Assembly (NCBI GenBank): GCA_029239975.1
Contig: JARBTX010000029.1
Span: forward strand, 1-42,387
DNA length: 42,387 bases
Source of the DNA: Anaerocolumna sp.
GTDB lineage: Bacteria > Bacillota > Clostridia > Lachnospirales > Lachnospiraceae
Reading direction: 5' to 3'
A model generated the notes under the pieces. The model did not search any database. It saw only the letters and a program-made list of their open reading frames with translations, and had not been told where the DNA came from. The number at the start of each line of letters is the position of its first letter. The first letter of the stretch is position 1. Made by a program: the position numbers and the translations under genes. Below, one piece after another: positions 40,110-42,387 of the stretch.

Positions 40110-40680
40110 AAGAGATACGATATTAAAAGTAGCATTAACAGAGTTTAGTAATAATGACTTTGAAAACGCATCCATTAATAAAATTATCAAGGATGCGAAT
40201 ACAAGTAAAGGTAATTTCTATCATTACTTTGATAATAAAGAAGAATTATATATAACATTAGTAAAAGAAGCTTGGCAAAAAAAGATGGAGTTTATGAGCA
40301 TTACTAATGAGAGTAGCATTTTTATACTATTACAAAAACAAGTAATGGCAGGAATAAAATTTTCAAAAGAAAATCCTGAGTATTATCAGCTTAGTAGAAG
40401 ATTTGCAAAAGAAACGAATAAGAATATATATAATCGTGTTTTATCAGAAATTGCGAATGAATTCGCTAACGAAAACACAAATTCAATATCACCAATAAAT
40501 TATGATAGTTCTATGATAAGTAACGAATTTCCAAAAGAATTTGTTGATAAGTTTTTTTCCTTTATATTTAATAATATAAATGATTTAATTGATGATAACG
40601 ATGATTTATCAAAAATAGAAGAAGAGCTACTACTCATAATCAAAGTACTAAAAAATGGGTTGGAAGAGAAAGAGAGTTAG
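40102..40680 (+). CDS. TetR-family repressor of its own operon
   Basis: 192 residues from ATG 40102, overlapping the end of the glycosyltransferase gene by 8 bp. The N-terminal helix-turn-helix is clear: RDTILKVALTEFSNNDFENASINKIIKDA, then TSKGNFYHYFDNKEELY. The C-terminal 130 residues are helical and variable, as expected for the ligand pocket. The two palindromes at the operon promoter are the likely targets, making a negative feedback loop. Translational coupling keeps the enzyme and repressor in step. Confidence 0.92.
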   Translation: MNKRDTILKVALTEFSNNDFENASINKIIKDANTSKGNFYHYFDNKEELYITLVKEAWQKKMEFMSITNESSIFILLQKQVMAGIKFSKENPEYYQLSRRFAKETNKNIYNRVLSEIANEFANENTNSISPINYDSSMISNEFPKEFVDKFFSFIFNNINDLIDDNDDLSKIEEELLLIIKVLKNGLEEKES

Positions 40681-40711
40681 AACAATAGAAATATTGTAAT
40701 ATAATTGATAT

Positions 40712-40756
40712 AACGAAAGTCATCTACTGATAATAATTCAATAGATGACTTTCGTT
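40712..40756. terminator. Bidirectional hairpin terminator
   Basis: AACGAAAGTCATCTA pairs with TAGATGACTTTCGTT, 15 perfect pairs with a 15-nt loop. It separates the TetR gene (plus) from the YvlD-like gene (minus). The central 35 bases resemble the terminator at 32382-32432. Confidence 0.8.
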
Positions 40757-40780
40757 GTAATAAATAGCATATCTTCCACC

Positions 40781-41128
40781 TTAATGCCTTGCTTTACTTG
40801 TATCACGTAGTATATGTTGTAATATAGCTATAATAAATGCAGCGAGTAAGGAATTAATAAACCCACCCATATTGACACCAGAGACGAAGCCATCTGCTAT
40901 CATAATGGTCCAGGCATTTACAACAAAGGTAAACAACCCGAAGGTTATGATACTAAACGGTAGGGTAAGCAGCAGAATCAAAGGCTTTATTAATAAGTTA
41001 ACGATTAATAACACTAAACCTAGAGCAAATAGTGCAGGTGTACTTTGAATAGTAACTTTATCAATCGCCATGGATAACAGATAGATTGTTGCAATAATTG
41101 ATATATATTTTAAAAGCAGTTTTGACAT
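40781..41128 (-). CDS. YvlD-like membrane protein (phage holin 4 superfamily fold)
   Basis: 115 residues, minus strand, with GGAGGTACT before the start. Four hydrophobic segments are present (YISIIATIYLLSMAI; ALFALGLVLLIVNLLIKPLILLLTLPF; ITFGLFTFVVNAWTIMIADGFV; FINSLLAAFIIAILQHIL). The motif NLLIKPLILLLTLPFSIITFGLF is the family mark (key part N-IKP-L-L-LP--I-T-G). Despite the holin name, chromosomal copies such as Bacillus YvlD are not lysis genes and are tied to envelope stress. Last gene of a four-gene operon. Confidence 0.85.
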   Translation of the reverse strand: MSKLLLKYISIIATIYLLSMAIDKVTIQSTPALFALGLVLLIVNLLIKPLILLLTLPFSIITFGLFTFVVNAWTIMIADGFVSGVNMGGFINSLLAAFIIAILQHILRDTSKARH

Positions 41129-41149
41129 AGTACCTCCATAAGGAAAGCT

Positions 41150-41461
41150 TTATTTGATTTTAACGGAGACTTTAACATTATTAGTCTCAACGCTTACAAG
41201 ATCATATGGTTCGCTACCAGCCAACGAATCCATTAGATTAATCAACTCCTTCATCAGTAATTTCACGGTATGAACTGATATGGGTTGGGAGTTTGATAAT
41301 TGTCGCTTCGGACGAAAGAAGCATGCAACCGCAAGTAAGTCCATTACACAGTCAAGCAACTCATGGAAAGCATATAAAGATAAGGGTAAATTTAAATAGA
41401 ATTGCCTACCACCACTAATATGCACTTTAACCCACAAGATGCGTAAACCCTTAGTCAACAT
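41150..41461 (-). CDS. Paralogue of the neighbour's C-terminal domain, unknown function
   Basis: 103 residues, minus strand, overlapping the preceding gene's end by 11 bp, so translationally coupled. Its sequence aligns with residues 50-147 of the 41451-41894 product: LRILWVKVHISGGRQFYLNLPLSL against LKVRVTSDNKAVNVSVNVPLRL, and LLMKELINLMDSLAGSEPYDLVSVETNNVKVSVKIK against FAKIIDEIINGTLDDPSIVDVEAWDESSNSMIMVKVYV (shown here as parallel landmarks). The N-terminal SHOCT-like helix pair is absent. So the operon carries a full-length protein and a sensor-less copy of its C-terminal half. No membrane segment or signal peptide. Function unknown. Confidence 0.7.
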   Translation of the reverse strand: MLTKGLRILWVKVHISGGRQFYLNLPLSLYAFHELLDCVMDLLAVACFFRPKRQLSNSQPISVHTVKLLMKELINLMDSLAGSEPYDLVSVETNNVKVSVKIK

Positions 41462-41894
41462 AAACCTTAACCATAATCATAGAATTACTAGATTCATCCC
41501 ATGCTTCAACATCTACGATGCTAGGATCATCTAAAGTTCCATTGATAATTTCGTCTATAATCTTTGCAAAATCAATATTTGAGATGTTAACGCCTTTTGA
41601 TTCCATGCTTCTGCGGGCATCTTCTGGTATAACAGCTGTCATCTTATCGGCAATTTCGCCTATGGTTGTTAACAGTCTTAAGGGAACATTGACACTAACA
41701 TTCACAGCTTTATTATCAGAAGTCACTCTCACTTTTAAAAATTTATATTTGTGATTCGTATTACGGATGGTTACTGTTGTCTGCTCAGGAGTAGATTCTT
41801 TTGTAATATTTAATGCATCTAATAATTCCATACCTTCCGCTGCTGTGATCTGTCCTTTTTCAATCATTTCTAATATTTTTTGCTGTTCACTCAT
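41451..41894 (-). CDS. SHOCT-like domain protein (YvlB N-terminal type)
   Basis: 147 residues, minus strand, with GGGAGGT upstream. Residues 1-32 (QQKILEMIEKGQITAAEGMELLDAL) are the SHOCT-like helix pair common to YvlB and many DUF4097 proteins. The rest is a beta-alpha domain (KFLKVRVTSDNKAVNVSVNVPL, NIDFAKIIDEIINGTLDD, MVKVYVD) and not the long DUF4097 beta-helix of Bacillus YvlB, so this is a shorter relative. It follows a DUF2089 gene, as in many Firmicutes. A role in sensing or in response to envelope stress is inferred from the neighbours. Confidence 0.75.
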   Translation of the reverse strand: MSEQQKILEMIEKGQITAAEGMELLDALNITKESTPEQTTVTIRNTNHKYKFLKVRVTSDNKAVNVSVNVPLRLLTTIGEIADKMTAVIPEDARRSMESKGVNISNIDFAKIIDEIINGTLDDPSIVDVEAWDESSNSMIMVKVYVD

Positions 41895-41979
41895 AATTAA
41901 ACCTCCCTATAAATTATATAATTCTTTTAAATTAAATGAAAACCATTTAGGTCGTAACTTGTTATTCTACACTAGTTCT

Positions 41980-42369
41980 TTACAAATTCTTTAATTTTTC
42001 TGTCGCAACTTTTGAAGTAATTTCACCTTTGGATAGTTGATCAAGGATTTCGTTCCTTGCATTCGCTTTATCATCGATCTCCTTTAAGGTTTCTTTGGTA
42101 GAAATCTCAAAACCGAGACCACGGATCGCTGAGTCAAGCTTACCACGAACTGTTGGATAGGAGATACCTAGTTCCTTCTCTACATCCTTGATATTCCCTC
42201 TACATTTAATAAATACTTTTATAAATTCAAGGTCTTCCTCTGGAAGACGGCAAAATTCACAAGGTTGGAAATCGCCTTCGATAGCAGTAGAGCATTTAGG
42301 ACATCCTAACTTTGTTATGGAAAGTTTCTCTCCACATACAGGACACTTTCCAGGTGCTTTGTATTTCAT
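41980..42369 (-). CDS. DUF2089 protein (zinc ribbon plus helix-turn-helix)
   Basis: 129 residues, minus strand, ATG at 42369; the ribosome site GAAAGTGGG-type region is at the window edge. The N-terminus has three Cys pairs (GKCPVCGEKLS, LGCPKCSTAI, PCEFC) for zinc. The middle has FIKVFIKCRGNIKDVEKELGISYPTVRGKLDSAIRGLGF, a sigma-like helix-turn-helix of which the key part is ELGISYPTVRGKL, the DUF2089 core. A C-terminal SHOCT-like pair (LDQLSKGEITSKVATEKLKNL) closes it, like the start of the next gene's product. It is probably a DNA-binding regulator of this operon. A gap of 85 bp precedes the next gene. Confidence 0.88.
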   Translation of the reverse strand: MKYKAPGKCPVCGEKLSITKLGCPKCSTAIEGDFQPCEFCRLPEEDLEFIKVFIKCRGNIKDVEKELGISYPTVRGKLDSAIRGLGFEISTKETLKEIDDKANARNEILDQLSKGEITSKVATEKLKNL

Positions 42370-42387
42370 TATCGATACCCACTTTCT

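Noticed and set aside
40781..41128. Prophage holin and a nearby prophage
   Set aside because: The protein is a YvlD-type chromosomal membrane protein in a DUF2089/SHOCT operon; no endolysin, tail or capsid genes are present.

Overview
The window is AT-rich, gene-dense, low-GC Gram-positive DNA. It has strong AGGAGG-type ribosome sites, many short intrinsic terminators, frequent TTG and GTG starts, lipoprotein-type signal peptides, PadR/MerR/TetR/AraC regulators, a LysM-GH18 protein of the spore-wall type and secreted multimodular glycanases. This fits a clostridial (Firmicutes) chromosome, most likely a plant-polysaccharide-degrading member of the Lachnospiraceae. The assignment is an inference from gene content; no rRNA or tRNA gene is present to anchor it.

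Region by region. 1-3.5 kb is a worn stretch: a MarR regulator cut by the window edge, a flavin-binding-fold protein, a MerR regulator broken by a frameshift, a DUF6273 fragment, a GNAT acetyltransferase, and orphan C-terminal codons beside a 31-bp tandem repeat. 3.5-7.1 kb holds two divergent tandem lipoproteins, a second flavin-type protein and a DUF3243 protein. 7.37-9.29 kb is an Lsa-type ABC-F ribosome-protection gene preceded by a complex leader: a promoter, three short upstream reading frames, two intrinsic terminators, a clear anti-terminator and a further pair of competing hairpins. 9.5-11 kb holds a 4Fe-4S protein of unknown role.

11.2-19.4 kb is a glucan-use locus. It has a secreted GH128 endo-beta-1,3-glucanase type enzyme with carbohydrate-binding modules, then an operon of GH1 beta-glucosidase, GPH-family sugar:cation symporter and GH13 alpha-glucosidase. 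The expected flow is extracellular cutting, uptake, then cytoplasmic hydrolysis of beta- and alpha-linked products. 19.5-21.8 kb holds a frameshifted BFD-like [2Fe-2S] gene, DUF2200, and a LysM-GH18 protein lacking the usual catalytic glutamate.

22-29.3 kb carries two PadR-controlled units, each with a strong promoter overlapped by palindromes. The first is PadR, a BtrH/DUF4872 papain-like acyltransferase homologue, and a nearby membrane-anchored helical-repeat protein. The second is PadR, two DUF1048 proteins and a drug-type ABC exporter, split by an 18-bp tandem repeat and a Cys-rich KTR gene typical of conjugative transposons.

29.3-38.6 kb is a set of separate metabolic units, many with their own regulator: an epoxide hydrolase facing an AraC regulator, a methyltransferase, a PocR-AraC regulator facing an FAD oxidoreductase, the tail of a second FAD oxidoreductase, and LysR facing an AEC transporter plus SGNH hydrolase. 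38.8-40.7 kb is a self-regulated glycosyltransferase-TetR operon with two visible operators. 40.8-42.4 kb is a minus-strand operon resembling the envelope-related DUF2089/YvlB/YvlD group.

The strongest candidate for new biology is the multi-step leader of the ABC-F gene. Next are the PadR-BtrH cassette with the neighbouring membrane protein, the probable pseudo-enzyme GH18, and the GH128 enzyme with starch-binding-like modules.
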